A stretch of DNA of 64,000 bases, taken from NCBI GenBank assembly GCA_964612675.1, contig CAZTDD010000001.1, forward strand, positions 186,001-250,000, read 5' to 3'. The DNA comes from CAZTDD01 sp964612675 (GTDB lineage: Bacteria; Hinthialibacterota; Hinthialibacteria; Hinthialibacterales; JAKPRU01). The notes under the pieces were generated by a model, which was not told the DNA's origin, ran no database searches, and worked only from the letters and a program-made list of their open reading frames with translations. Shown piece by piece: positions 15,141 to 25,230 of this stretch. Made by a program: the position numbers and the translations under genes. Position 1 is the first letter of the stretch; each line of letters begins with the position of its first letter.

Positions 15141-17981
15141 TCAGCGCATGCCAAGAGGCATGCCGATGAGTTCTTTCTTGAGTGAAAGGTCACCGTTGGG
15201 AATCACAACAACCACCCAAGGCTCGTCTTGAGCCATGATCTCCGCATCATAAGAAACCACCATCGTGTCTTGTCCCGGTGACTCCTTCGATCCGGCGGGG
15301 TTCTTTATTCGCAAATTCTGAGTGCGAACGTCGAAATTAACTTCCCCGTTCCCTTGTGCCTCGATCCGAATCGATACTGTCCCTTCGGCTCCATCTTCGC
15401 TTGATAGAACGAAGTCTACAAATTCACCCAAAACCAGATTGTATTTTTGTGCAGGTAGGATCGTGATCGTACATTCCGTCTCACCGTGACCGATCCGATA
15501 GTACCCACTTGGGAGGGTCGTCCGGAATTCTCCTCTGGAATTCGGCCGTGTTGCGTATATTTTGTCACTATGAAGCTCAGTAAACTCAATTGGGTTACGA
15601 TCATTCGACGCGATGGTCCCCTCGACAGTCGCTGCCCCGGCGATATTCGATAGAATCGCCAGCCACCGGGAGGAAGGATGCACCCATACTTCCTTCCAGT
15701 TATAACAGTTCTCTGTGGGCCAATAGGGCGCATCGCGATCGAACCGAGTTTCTATTCCCACAGGGAGCGATCCCACCATGTTTCCCGACATCGCGGTATA
15801 TTGCGGGGCGTAGTTGTAGCCTTCTCCGTACATCGTGCTTTGTACGAAAGGGTTCTTCCCGACAACCCACTGGAGCTGGTTTTCACAGAGATGAATCAAA
15901 TCAAGATCGTTGCGAAGATGGGCCGCAGCTGAAAGGGCACTGGTCTGAGAAAGCATGACACCATAATTGCCGCGAAAAGCCTCCCACACCGGGAAAAGGC
16001 GTAAGTAATGAGTTTCATCCAAACGAATCCCATTCAACACCTGGTGCCGGAAATTCTCCTCCTCCGATTCGGTCAAATCGTAAATCGATGCCGGGAGCAT
16101 GGAAAACGGCTCTGTGTAAGTTGCAACCTGCTTCATGTATTCCGAATAGAGAACAACCGTCGAATACCAGTTCATCCAGTCGGGATGATTGGGAAACGCC
16201 TCACAGAGAGTGACCAGCGCCACTACCGGAGCCTGTTCGTGACTTCGATGAAAATAATGAAGAATTCGATCTCGAGCTGTCCCTGTGTAAAAAAAACCAA
16301 GAATCGGAATATCCCAATCCGGTATCTTTTTCTGTTGACTTTGTGTCAGAATCGTTGATAGAGAAATCGCTTTATCCGCATACAACCTATCTCCGGTTGC
16401 CATATACAGATCCATCGAAGCTTGCACGGCAGTTGCAGCCAACTGCAGGTTGGGGTTTTCGCTTTTTTCCATTGCGAAACGCCAATCCTCTTTTGCCGCC
16501 TTCAGAGCATACGAAGCGCGGATCGGGTCTTCATCGCGTAAGAGACGACCGGCGATTGCTTCCGCCGAAGCCGCTAGAAAATTCGCAAAAGGCTCGTTTT
16601 GGGCCTGTACGACAACGTCATCCATAGTCCCCATTATGCCATCCGTCCAAAAATCCATGGTCGCCCAAACACATCGCGCCCCTTGGCCGAACCGGCATTT
16701 TAAGATCCAGTCCAATCCCCAGCGGGCTTCTTCAATTAGACGTTCCGCAAGAACGGGATCGTTTATCGCCCTATGTTCCGCAAAATCAAACATGGCATAT
16801 ACCGCTTCCGACGTGTTAACCAACCCCTGCGAGAGGTCGCCCGCATCATGCCATCCCCCATTGATGACGATTTCCCCTTCGTCGCTTCGGACGCGCCAAT
16901 CGCGATGACAGACATCATGGATGCCTTCGACACGGTCTCCACAACGTACGCAATAAAAGAAGTTTATTGTTTTGACGGCTGTTTCGCGCCAAACATCATC
17001 GTGAATACGAAAAGGGCGAGTCCGGAGTTCGCCGGCTTTAATGATGTACAAACCCGGTTCGCGAAATTCGGTGAAATCCATAACAGAATACCGCCCGATG
17101 CGGGTGCTGAGATTTTCGATGGATTTGCCGAAGACGGACAAACCGGTTTTCTGATCGATCAGATCGAATCTTTCGGCAGAAAGCTCGCGCGTTAAAGCTC
17201 GCTTTGTGCCGCCCGTGGAATACCCGGTGTGACTGAACGCAATCTCGCCGGGCGCGACGCTCCACCCTTCATAGTGATCCGGAACAACTTTCTGCAACTC
17301 TAAATGGTCGATATAAAAACAGACCGAGTCGGTCGCCCCCGGTTCGTTTCCCTGCAGCCTGTAAGCGATTTCAAGGCCGGTTACCTTGTCCCGACCCAGG
17401 TGAGTTATTTCCCAGACCACGTGATTCCAGCGATCGGGCTCAAGCAGAAAGTAGTTCCGCCCGTGTCGGCTATAAGGCCCGGGGACTTTCTGTTCCCCTT
17501 CATTGAACAGGATGCTCGTCATGGAAATCGTGCGAAATCCGGGCAACACGGGATAGACCCAAAAAGAAATTCGATTGTAGGCTTGCCAGTCTTCGCCTTC
17601 GAAGCGACGACGCACACTGCAGGCTCCGGGCGGTCTACCCACCGTAGCCCCCGGATTCGCCGCATATGTCGGGGAGGTAATCCGAAGCGAACGCAGCCCG
17701 CGAAATGAACGTTCGTCGGCGATCGCCATCTCCCCAAAGCCGGAATGAGTCCAGCCGGAAGACTCCTCCATATCGTCAAGCAGCCGAGATTCCGAAACCG
17801 GTTTGTCGAGCCACCGATATAGTGCTGTGTTCTCGACATTGACAGGCATGGGCATAGATGGGATTGCCTGTTTTGCAGACGAAATCAAAGGCGAACTGAA
17901 CAGCAAGAGAAAAGAAAGAAACAATCTTGTATCCACACCGGATTTGCGGGTTCGTTTCGCTATTTCAAATGCTAATATCAT
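15141..17981 (-). CDS. Secreted GH9 family glycoside hydrolase
   Basis: A 946-residue exported enzyme. A signal peptide (hydrophobic part about residues 19-35) is followed by a jelly-roll, carbohydrate-binding-like region (about 65-235, from LDDMEESSGWTHSGFG), a CelD-type Ig-like domain (about 240-325), and a GH9 alpha/alpha barrel. GH9 signatures are GGWHDAGDLSQ with the catalytic aspartates (D379, D382), VVGKNPFVQSTMYGEG, and the C-terminal NCYNWKEVWVHPSSRW that carries the Glu acid. A beta-sandwich tail follows the barrel. GH9 enzymes cleave cellulose or related beta-glucans, and some are exo-acting glucosaminidases, so the substrate is open. GAGGTGG lies just upstream of the ATG at 17981. 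It is divergent from the sulfatase gene. Confidence 0.88.
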   Translation of the reverse strand: MILAFEIAKRTRKSGVDTRLFLSFLLLFSSPLISSAKQAIPSMPMPVNVENTALYRWLDKPVSESRLLDDMEESSGWTHSGFGEMAIADERSFRGLRSLRITSPTYAANPGATVGRPPGACSVRRRFEGEDWQAYNRISFWVYPVLPGFRTISMTSILFNEGEQKVPGPYSRHGRNYFLLEPDRWNHVVWEITHLGRDKVTGLEIAYRLQGNEPGATDSVCFYIDHLELQKVVPDHYEGWSVAPGEIAFSHTGYSTGGTKRALTRELSAERFDLIDQKTGLSVFGKSIENLSTRIGRYSVMDFTEFREPGLYIIKAGELRTRPFRIHDDVWRETAVKTINFFYCVRCGDRVEGIHDVCHRDWRVRSDEGEIVINGGWHDAGDLSQGLVNTSEAVYAMFDFAEHRAINDPVLAERLIEEARWGLDWILKCRFGQGARCVWATMDFWTDGIMGTMDDVVVQAQNEPFANFLAASAEAIAGRLLRDEDPIRASYALKAAKEDWRFAMEKSENPNLQLAATAVQASMDLYMATGDRLYADKAISLSTILTQSQQKKIPDWDIPILGFFYTGTARDRILHYFHRSHEQAPVVALVTLCEAFPNHPDWMNWYSTVVLYSEYMKQVATYTEPFSMLPASIYDLTESEEENFRHQVLNGIRLDETHYLRLFPVWEAFRGNYGVMLSQTSALSAAAHLRNDLDLIHLCENQLQWVVGKNPFVQSTMYGEGYNYAPQYTAMSGNMVGSLPVGIETRFDRDAPYWPTENCYNWKEVWVHPSSRWLAILSNIAGAATVEGTIASNDRNPIEFTELHSDKIYATRPNSRGEFRTTLPSGYYRIGHGETECTITILPAQKYNLVLGEFVDFVLSSEDGAEGTVSIRIEAQGNGEVNFDVRTQNLRIKNPAGSKESPGQDTMVVSYDAEIMAQDEPWVVVVIPNGDLSLKKELIGMPLGMR

Positions 17982-18065
17982 CGGACCACCTCATGTGATT
18001 TCTGCTAGCGGAATCCATTTCTAATCAGGATAGCATGCTTGTCCCGCAACGGGTAACCTATCAGT

Positions 18066-18083
18066 ATACGCAAGGTAGCGTAT
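18066..18083. promoter_or_regulatory. Palindrome between divergent GH9 and sulfatase genes (possible operator)
   Basis: ATACGC and GCGTAT form perfect six-base arms around AAGGTA, about 90 bases from each gene start. Such interrupted palindromes are typical repressor sites, and a shared site would fit two divergent polysaccharide-use genes. No regulator gene is adjacent, so the assignment is tentative. Confidence 0.35.
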
Positions 18084-18172
18084 CACATGCGGAATTGTCG
18101 TTGACCTTGTGTGAATATTCGCCAATACCGTGTTGAGAACCAGGGAAATCTACCCGGCCATGGAGAAAGACG

Positions 18173-20347
18173 ATGTCAAATAACCTATCTCGAAACGAAT
18201 TCCTAAAAGTCGCCGGTCTTGGAGCGGCGTCGCTGGCGATGCCGGGCACTTTGCGGGCACAAAGTTCTTCTAAAAACAGCAGACAACGCCCCAACATCAT
18301 CTTCATATTTACAGACGATCATGCCTCACACGCCATCAGCGCGTATGGCTCAAAGATCAACAAAACACCAAATATCGATCGGCTGGCAACCGAGGGAATG
18401 CTTTTCGAGAATTGTTTTTGCACAAACTCGATCTGCGCACCAAGCCGCGCCGTGATTCTTACGGGTAAACACAGCCACCTCAACGGCGTTCCGACCAACC
18501 GTGAACGTTTCGACGGCTCTCAACAGACCTTTCCGAAACTACTTCAGAGAGCCGGCTACCAAACCGCTATGATCGGCAAGTGGCATTTGAAGTCCGAACC
18601 AACCGGATTCGATTTTTGGAATGTTCTGATCGGACAAGGACCTTACTACAATCCACCACTGAAAACGGCGGACGGCATTGTAAATCACACAGGATACACG
18701 ACAGACATTCTTACGGATATCGCTCTCGATTGGCTTAAGAACGGACGGGACGAGTCGCAGCCATTTATGATGATGTATCAACACAAAGCGCCTCATCGGA
18801 ATTGGCAGCCCGGTCCGGATCATCTGGATACGTACGACGATGTGGTTATTCCCGAGCCGTCGACACTGTTCGACGATTACAGCAACCGAACAAGCGCAGC
18901 TCGTCTTCAAGAAATGACGATCGCCAAAGACCTTACTCCCGAGGATTTGAAACTCATTCCCCCCGGAAACCTGACGGAAGAACAGCTGAAGACGTGGAAT
19001 GAAGCCTACGATCCGAAGAATCGGGAATTCATGCACGCAGATCTCGAAGGCGACGATTTGATCCGGTGGAAATATCAACGTTACCTGAAAGATTATCTAC
19101 GATGTATTGCGTCCGTGGACGATAATGTCGGCAGATTACTCAATTATCTTGACAAAAGCGGCCTCGCCGAGAATACCGTCGTGATCTACAGTTCCGATCA
19201 GGGGTTTTATTTGGGCGACCACGGTTGGTTCGACAAACGGTGGATGTATGAGGAATCGCTCCGTATGCCGTTCCTGGTCCGTTGGCCGGGTGTCACAAAA
19301 CCGGGTTCGATCAACCGGGATCTGGTACAGAATCTTGACTTCGCGGAAACCTTTTTGGATCTTGCCGGAGTAGAAATTCCTTCGGACATGCAAGGTGAAA
19401 GCATGGTACCGTTGCTGATGAACGAAACCCCGAGCGATTGGCGAGAATCGATCTATTATCACTATTACGAATTCCCCGGCTGGCATGCGGTTCGGCGTCA
19501 TGAAGGCGTTCGAACCGACCGCTATAAGCTGATCCATTACTATAATATCGACGAATGGGAGCTGTTCGATTTAAAGAAAGATCCTCAAGAATTGCGCAGT
19601 GTCTATGACGATCCGGGATATTCCGCAATCGTCGCTGAGCTGAAACCCGAACTGGAACGACTGCGGAAACACTATAAGGCGGACCAGTATGAAGAAGAAC
19701 CGGCACCCCCTGATCCAAAGAAGGTCGAGCAAGAGTTGGTGCTTCACTTTGATTTTGCGAAAGCAGAAGAGAATGAAGTGATTGACAGCTCGGGGAAGGG
19801 GCACAACGGAAAGATAGTAAATGGAAGCATCGTTCCGGGCCGGAAAAGCAGCGCATTGAGGTTGACGGGCGACGGGCATGTTATTCTCGACCCGGTCCCG
19901 AATGACTTAGATCCATTGTGCCGTCCCTTGACCGTTGGCGCGTGGGTCAAAAGCGACTCAGGAGACGGTACACTATTTACTCTCGGTGTGCGGCGATTCG
20001 GTCTCGCTCTCTATCTCAGCAAAGGTCGTCCCATTTTTCTGCTTCGTGCAAACATGGCTCCTCATCGGGCGGTAAGCAGCGAAACGATCTCCGCAGGTGA
20101 ATGGACACACGTAGCAGGTATGATCGATACCGACGGCCGTTTACGCGTGTTCGTGAACGGAGACGAGGCCGGTGTATCGCCACGCACTCGGTTTTATTCG
20201 CAATTTCCACGGCGTTCAGCGGTGCTCTCCGTCGGCGCGGATCCGAACGCAAATATCACTGGAGTCAGCCACCACCGGTTTGCCGGCTTAATCGAGGACG
20301 TGCGTCTATACTGGGGGGCAGTCGATCGAGTCGACATTGGCAGGTAA
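18173..20347 (+). CDS. Exported sulfatase (formylglycine type) with C-terminal LamG-like domain
   Basis: A 724-residue type I sulfatase. The N-terminus MSNNLSRNEFLKVAGLGAAS resembles a twin-arginine signal with SR in place of RR, cleaved near RAQS. Metal-binding aspartates D48-D49 lie in FIFTDDHASHA. The cysteine converted to formylglycine lies in ICAPSRAVILTG (C88), and a second metal site in SSDQGFYLGDHGW near residues 342-354. After about residue 520 a concanavalin/LamG-like domain begins (LVLHFDFAKAEENEVIDSSG), ending near the C-terminus. It should remove sulfate esters from a polysaccharide, with the lectin-like domain holding the substrate. A formylglycine-generating enzyme is needed but not encoded here. 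GGAGAAAGACG precedes the ATG. Confidence 0.92.
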   Translation: MSNNLSRNEFLKVAGLGAASLAMPGTLRAQSSSKNSRQRPNIIFIFTDDHASHAISAYGSKINKTPNIDRLATEGMLFENCFCTNSICAPSRAVILTGKHSHLNGVPTNRERFDGSQQTFPKLLQRAGYQTAMIGKWHLKSEPTGFDFWNVLIGQGPYYNPPLKTADGIVNHTGYTTDILTDIALDWLKNGRDESQPFMMMYQHKAPHRNWQPGPDHLDTYDDVVIPEPSTLFDDYSNRTSAARLQEMTIAKDLTPEDLKLIPPGNLTEEQLKTWNEAYDPKNREFMHADLEGDDLIRWKYQRYLKDYLRCIASVDDNVGRLLNYLDKSGLAENTVVIYSSDQGFYLGDHGWFDKRWMYEESLRMPFLVRWPGVTKPGSINRDLVQNLDFAETFLDLAGVEIPSDMQGESMVPLLMNETPSDWRESIYYHYYEFPGWHAVRRHEGVRTDRYKLIHYYNIDEWELFDLKKDPQELRSVYDDPGYSAIVAELKPELERLRKHYKADQYEEEPAPPDPKKVEQELVLHFDFAKAEENEVIDSSGKGHNGKIVNGSIVPGRKSSALRLTGDGHVILDPVPNDLDPLCRPLTVGAWVKSDSGDGTLFTLGVRRFGLALYLSKGRPIFLLRANMAPHRAVSSETISAGEWTHVAGMIDTDGRLRVFVNGDEAGVSPRTRFYSQFPRRSAVLSVGADPNANITGVSHHRFAGLIEDVRLYWGAVDRVDIGR

Positions 20348-20385
20348 GCGCATTCTCAAATAGTCGACGTCAAAGCCAGGAGACT

Positions 20386-21768
20386 CTATCGGTGATTTAA
20401 GGAACGGCCGGCCAGGATTTGTATCGCCTGGCTCATTGTCGGATAAACATGAATCACGTCAGCAATACGATCTGCGGTTATACCCGATTGCATCGCAGTC
20501 GTTAGTTCCTGGATGATTTCGGTCGCCTGATAGCAGATCAGATTTGCTCCAAGGACCTGCTTGCTCTCAGCGTCCGCGACGATTTTTCCGAAACCGAAGG
20601 TTTTGCCGGACGTCCTCGCCCGTGGCAGAAGACCCGCGTTAATCGCCGCCGTTTTCACCTCGTATCCTCTCTCACGAGCTTCCGCTTCGGTCAGGCCGAC
20701 ATGTGCGATTTCCGGATCTGTAAAAATACCCCATGGCACGGCCGATTCATCGACTTTGTTGTGGGCGTCATCCAAAACATTTTGAATGACCGTCTGAGCG
20801 TGATGAGCGGCTACGTGCGTAAACCGGTGTCGACCGATTACATCCCCACAGGCCCAAATGTGAGAGACGTTTGTAAGCAGTTCGTCGTTGACGATGATTC
20901 CTTGTTTATTGGTGTTCACACCGGCTGCATCCAGATTCAGTTCCTCGATATTCGGCGTTCGTCCCGCAGCGATGAATATATTGTCAAAAGGTAATTCCTG
21001 CTCACGTTCTTTCAACTCAACGACAAGAGAATATCTTTCATCGTTCTTGACGATGCGTATTGCTTTCGCTCGGGTAAAAACATTAATTCCTTCCTGCTCC
21101 AGCACAATTTGCAGTGCCGCCGACATTTCAGGTTCTTCTGTCCGCATCAATCGTGCGTCCAGCTCGACCAGCGTGACGGTGGAACCGAGACGCGAGAAAA
21201 TCTGGGCAAATTCGCACCCAATGGCACCGCCTCCGAGGATTAACAGTCGCCGTGGCAGCCGGGTCAAATCGAAAATTGTGCGATTTGTCAAATAACCGGA
21301 TTGATCGAGTCCTTCGATGGGCGGAATTGCGGCCGACGCACCGGACGCGATTACGAATCGATCCGCCTCGATCTCCCGTCCGCCCGTTTGCATAGTGTGC
21401 GGTCCTGTAAACTTCCCTTCCGCTCGAATCCACTCGACACCGTCTTTCCCCAGACCGCCATCCGGTTCGGTCCCGCGAATCGAGCCTACCACGGAATCCA
21501 CGTGTGCCATGATTTTGGGGAAATCAATGTGAACATGCCCAGTATTTACTCCGAATTGCTCGGACTGCCTGGCCATCTGCGCAACTTCGGCGCAATGATA
21601 CATCGTCTTCGTCGGATCGCAGCCGTAGTTGAGACACGTGCCACCCAGACGGTCCCGTTCGACCAAGACTACCCGTGTTCCGCGCTTTCCAGCCGCGCGA
21701 GCGATTTTGTTTCCTGCGGGGCCGGCGCCGACTACGACCAGTTCATACTTTGACTTCTCCTGGTTCAT
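20386..21768 (-). CDS. Flavin disulfide reductase (dihydrolipoamide dehydrogenase / mercuric reductase-like)
   Basis: A 460-residue FAD- and NAD(P)-dependent disulfide oxidoreductase. The FAD site is VVVGAGPAGNKIA near the N-terminus, the redox cysteine pair is in GGTCLNYGCDPTK, and the NAD(P) site is in LLILGGGAIGCEFAQ. The C-terminal dimer interface carries HVYPTMSQ, where classic lipoamide dehydrogenases have HxHPTxxE. There is no N-terminal mercury-binding domain and no C-terminal cysteine pair, so it is not a typical MerA. The start MNQEKSKYELVVVG at 21768 is preferred; an open frame continues to 21849 but would add 27 residues ahead of the FAD fold. It is last in the copper island, 81 bases after the ATPase, and may supply reducing power or reduce metal-thiol adducts. 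Confidence 0.85.
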   Translation of the reverse strand: MNQEKSKYELVVVGAGPAGNKIARAAGKRGTRVVLVERDRLGGTCLNYGCDPTKTMYHCAEVAQMARQSEQFGVNTGHVHIDFPKIMAHVDSVVGSIRGTEPDGGLGKDGVEWIRAEGKFTGPHTMQTGGREIEADRFVIASGASAAIPPIEGLDQSGYLTNRTIFDLTRLPRRLLILGGGAIGCEFAQIFSRLGSTVTLVELDARLMRTEEPEMSAALQIVLEQEGINVFTRAKAIRIVKNDERYSLVVELKEREQELPFDNIFIAAGRTPNIEELNLDAAGVNTNKQGIIVNDELLTNVSHIWACGDVIGRHRFTHVAAHHAQTVIQNVLDDAHNKVDESAVPWGIFTDPEIAHVGLTEAEARERGYEVKTAAINAGLLPRARTSGKTFGFGKIVADAESKQVLGANLICYQATEIIQELTTAMQSGITADRIADVIHVYPTMSQAIQILAGRSLNHR

Positions 21769-21849
21769 GATACGTAACGTACTTCCTTTCGTAAATATCA
21801 CGGCCCTGCGTTTCGAGACTCGCTCTCCTTGTTTTTCGAGACCGAACAC

Positions 21850-24342
21850 TCACAGCGTTGCATTCCGTAAACGCAAAGCGTTGCCCACTACAGAAACCGA
21901 GCTGAAACTCATTGCGGCAGCCGCGATAATCGGACTAAGGAGCCATCCCCAAAACGGATAGAAAACACCTGCGGCGATTGGAATAGCAAGAGCGTTGTAA
22001 CAAAATGCGAAAAACAGATTTTGTCTGATATTGCGCATCGTGCTTTTACTCAGTTGCCGCGCCTTGGCGATCCCGCGCAAATCTCCTTTCACGAGTGTAA
22101 TCCCTGCGCTCTCCATCGCGACTTCGGTGCCCGACCCCATCGCAATTCCGATATGCGCCTGAGCCAATGCCGGGGCATCGTTGATGCCGTCACCGGCCAT
22201 TGCAACGATTCTATTTTGTTCCTGTAATTCACGTACGATTTTGTTTTTGTCTTCAGGAGCGACCCCGGCCCGAACATTGTCAATATTGAGTTTCTGTGCC
22301 ACAGCGATCGCGGTGGTCTCATTGTCTCCCGTCACCATCATAATTTCGACGTCGTCGTCTCTCAGGATTTGGAGAGCCTCCTGAGTCGTTTCCTTGATCG
22401 GGTCGGAGACACCCAGCAGCCCCTTAATCTTGCCGTCGACAATCACAAACATGACGGTTTGCCCTTCCCGGCGCATCTCCTCCGCCTTGTTTTCAAAATC
22501 TCCAGCCGATATGTCAAGATGTTTCAGGATTTTTTGATTTCCCAGCGCCAGGTTCGTTTCTCCTACATCCCCAGTGACACCTTTCCCGGTTAATGATTCG
22601 AAATTCGACGCTTCCGTCAGTGAGATCTCTCTCTCTTTTGCCGCGTCGACAATGGCTTCCGCCAACGGATGCTCGCTGTTGCGTTCGAGACTCGCGGCCA
22701 ACCGTAAAAGTTCGCTCTCATCGATATCCTGCGGGGTCTGGATAGCAGTCACCCTCGGTCGCCCCTCCGTCAACGTACCTGTCTTGTCGACAACAAGCGT
22801 ATCGACCTTGGCAAATCCCTCCAGCGCTTCGGCGTTTCTTACGAGAACTCCATCTTTCGCACCCCGTCCCGTTCCGACCATAATCGACATCGGCGTCGCC
22901 AGACCAAGTGCGCATGGACAGGCGATGATCAATACCGCCACCGAATTCAGGAGCGCCAACGCCAACTTCGGTTCCGGTCCTACCGAAGCCCAGACAATGA
23001 ATGTGATAACGGCACATACGATGACCGCAGGAACAAACCATGCCGCGACAACATCAACGAGTCGTTGTATCGGCGCCCGGCTCCGTTGAGCCTCGCTGAC
23101 CATTTCGACGATCTGTGAAAGGAGGGTATCCTCGCCGACTCGCTCGGCGCGCATGGTAAAACTTCCCGATTGGTTCAGGGTGCCACCGGTGACCTTGTCG
23201 TCTTCTTTCTTCTCTACCGGGATCGGCTCCCCGGTGACCATCGATTCATCCAAGGTACCCGAACCACTCAAGATCGTGCCGTCCACCGGGACCTTTTCTC
23301 CCGGACGAACGCGTAAACGGTTCCCTTTTTCCACTTGATCCAACGGAACATCCCGTTCGTTGCCGTCTTCGTCGATCACTCGCGCCGTCTTCGGCGCGAG
23401 ACTGAGCAATTCCTTGATCGCGCTGCTCGTCCTCTTCCGAGCACGGGCCTCCAGCATCTGACCGAGCAAAACAAGTGTCGTAATAACACCTGCCGCCTCA
23501 AAATAGACACTCACCGCGCCTTGTTCATTTCGAAAACTCTCGGGAAACAGCCACGGGAAGATCGTCGCAATCACGCTATAGGCATACGCAACACCGATCC
23601 CCATCGCGATCAAGGTGAACATGTTCAGATTCAAGGTTACGATTGAACGCCATCCGCGTCTGAAGAATACACCACCGACGATAACAATAGGTGTACAGAG
23701 GATCAGCTGCGTCCAGTTGATCGCCTGGCGCGATGCGATTCCTTCGAGTGGATCGCCGGGAATCTTGTGGGAAAACGCAACCAGGACAAGTGGGACAGCA
23801 AATGCTAATGATATCCAGAATCGGCGTCCCATGTGTTCCGGGTCTTCGTCTTCGCTCTCCACAGATTCTTCCTTCCGCTCCAAGTCCATCCCGCATTTCG
23901 GGCACGAGCCCGGTTCATCTTCAACAACCTCCGGATGCATCGGGCAGGTATATACCACTTTTGTGTCTTTGGATTGCTCGGAAGACTTTGGTTCTAAATC
24001 CATCCCGCATTTGGGACACGAGCCCGGCTCCTCCTGCTCGACTTCCGGATGCATCGGGCAGGTGTATTCGTTCTTGCAGCTCTCTTTTCCTTTCTCTTCA
24101 CGGTCCTGTTCATGAGTCAAATGCTTATGTTGTTTTTGTTGACTTTCTCTGTGGAGATAGGTGTCCGGATTCTCCTGGAATTTTGTTAAGCAGTTCTCCG
24201 AGCAGAAGTAATATGTTACTCCCTTGTATTCATAGCTGTACTGTGCAGAATCCTGTTCGACGGACATCCCGCAGACTGGATCCGTTCGAGTACGTGGGGC
24301 CGATTCTTCTGTAACTTTTTCCTCGCTTTCATTCATGTTCAC
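21850..24342 (-). CDS. copA: Copper-type P1B ATPase with YHS and two heavy-metal-binding domains
   Basis: An 830-residue metal-exporting P-type ATPase. The N-terminus has a YHS domain (about 21-62, DPVCGMSVEQ then YYFCSENC) and two HMBD modules (93-118 and 131-155), each with CPMHPEV and GSCPKCGMDLE. No classic CxxC heavy-metal-associated domain is present. The transmembrane core carries CPC (475-477, IIACPCALGLATP), the phosphorylated Asp in DKTGTLTEGRP (D519), TGE in the actuator (VTGEP), and GDGINDAPALA in the hinge. CPC with this N-terminus points to Cu(I) or Cu/Ag export to the periplasm. AGGAGAA lies upstream of the start. The gene is seventh in the island and is separated by about 200 bases from the cupredoxin gene, so it may also have its own promoter. 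Confidence 0.93.
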   Translation of the reverse strand: MNMNESEEKVTEESAPRTRTDPVCGMSVEQDSAQYSYEYKGVTYYFCSENCLTKFQENPDTYLHRESQQKQHKHLTHEQDREEKGKESCKNEYTCPMHPEVEQEEPGSCPKCGMDLEPKSSEQSKDTKVVYTCPMHPEVVEDEPGSCPKCGMDLERKEESVESEDEDPEHMGRRFWISLAFAVPLVLVAFSHKIPGDPLEGIASRQAINWTQLILCTPIVIVGGVFFRRGWRSIVTLNLNMFTLIAMGIGVAYAYSVIATIFPWLFPESFRNEQGAVSVYFEAAGVITTLVLLGQMLEARARKRTSSAIKELLSLAPKTARVIDEDGNERDVPLDQVEKGNRLRVRPGEKVPVDGTILSGSGTLDESMVTGEPIPVEKKEDDKVTGGTLNQSGSFTMRAERVGEDTLLSQIVEMVSEAQRSRAPIQRLVDVVAAWFVPAVIVCAVITFIVWASVGPEPKLALALLNSVAVLIIACPCALGLATPMSIMVGTGRGAKDGVLVRNAEALEGFAKVDTLVVDKTGTLTEGRPRVTAIQTPQDIDESELLRLAASLERNSEHPLAEAIVDAAKEREISLTEASNFESLTGKGVTGDVGETNLALGNQKILKHLDISAGDFENKAEEMRREGQTVMFVIVDGKIKGLLGVSDPIKETTQEALQILRDDDVEIMMVTGDNETTAIAVAQKLNIDNVRAGVAPEDKNKIVRELQEQNRIVAMAGDGINDAPALAQAHIGIAMGSGTEVAMESAGITLVKGDLRGIAKARQLSKSTMRNIRQNLFFAFCYNALAIPIAAGVFYPFWGWLLSPIIAAAAMSFSSVSVVGNALRLRNATL

Positions 24343-24541
24343 TGTATTCTCCTGACTCGCTCAACCTACTTCGAGACAACAATATCCTTCGATTTTGAAA
24401 ACTGTTTTGAGGCGAATACCCGAGGAGGATTTCCGTAAAGATCACTCTGGATATCGCCCGTTCTTCTCTTATCAGTATACAAATCGCGCGTGGAATCGGA
24501 CGTATGCCACGGATTGGCAGCTTCTGGATCGACAATTGCGA

Positions 24542-25114
24542 CTATTCTCGATCCAAAACGATCAGCTCTCCGTGCATTTTGTCGTGTCCTTCACCGCAAT
24601 AAACTGGACAATGAAAGTGATGTTGATCCGTTTTCTCTACCTGGAAAGAGATTTTCTCTGTCTTCCCGGGTTCCAGCCTTCTATCAATATCGAAGTCCTC
24701 CAGTGCAAAGCCATGTGTTACATCCTCACTCGTAATTTCAAGACGTACATCGTCACCTTTCTGGACCACAATACGCGAGGGATCAAATTCGAAACGCCTC
24801 GCCTTCACTGTCACAACGCGCACGCCGTCCACGATCTCGCCGGAGAGTTCGGAGGCTTCCCCCTGATGGTCCGAAGTGGAATGATCCCGGGGACTTTCCT
24901 CGCGTTCTTTTTGTGCAGACTGCGTTGAAGAGGATTGAGGTTCCTCTTCCCCTTCTCGTTCAGTCGAATGCTGTGCGTTCATATCCGATCCATGCTCGTG
25001 TTCTTGCATCGCGTGTCCTTCTCCGCCTCCTTGCACAAAACCGAACACCACAATAGCAACGACAAGGATCCCGGTAATCCCAAAAACAAGTTGCTTTACG
25101 ACTGTGTCTTTCAT
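24542..25114 (-). CDS. Membrane-anchored cupredoxin with CuA-type motif
   Basis: A 190-residue protein with one N-terminal membrane helix (about 8-26), then a His/Met/Glu/Ser-rich linker (about 30-90), then a cupredoxin domain. The fold starts near VVTVKARRFEFDPSRIVVQKGD. Copper ligands are H134 (DVTHGFAL) and the C-terminal loop CPVYCGEGHDKM, with C169, C173, H177 and M180 spaced as in the binuclear CuA site of cytochrome oxidase subunit II and nitrous oxide reductase. The Glu normally between the cysteines is absent (PVY). It probably carries electrons or copper on the outer face of the inner membrane. GAAGGAG precedes the start. No oxidase subunit I or NosZ gene lies nearby, so a role in copper handling is as likely as one in respiration. 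Confidence 0.85.
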   Translation of the reverse strand: MKDTVVKQLVFGITGILVVAIVVFGFVQGGGEGHAMQEHEHGSDMNAQHSTEREGEEEPQSSSTQSAQKEREESPRDHSTSDHQGEASELSGEIVDGVRVVTVKARRFEFDPSRIVVQKGDDVRLEITSEDVTHGFALEDFDIDRRLEPGKTEKISFQVEKTDQHHFHCPVYCGEGHDKMHGELIVLDRE

Positions 25115-25230
25115 CGTTTCTCCTTCCTGAACCGCACCAGGAAACCTCCTCAGCGCAACGTTCGAATGTATTTAGGTACTCTTTCCTTCGGTACATCGCC
25201 TGTGAGGCCAAATCCCCTCTTCAGCTCTGT

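Noticed and set aside
20386..21768. Mercuric reductase assignment for the disulfide reductase
   Set aside because: The N-terminal metal-binding domain and C-terminal vicinal cysteines of MerA are missing, and no mer genes are nearby.
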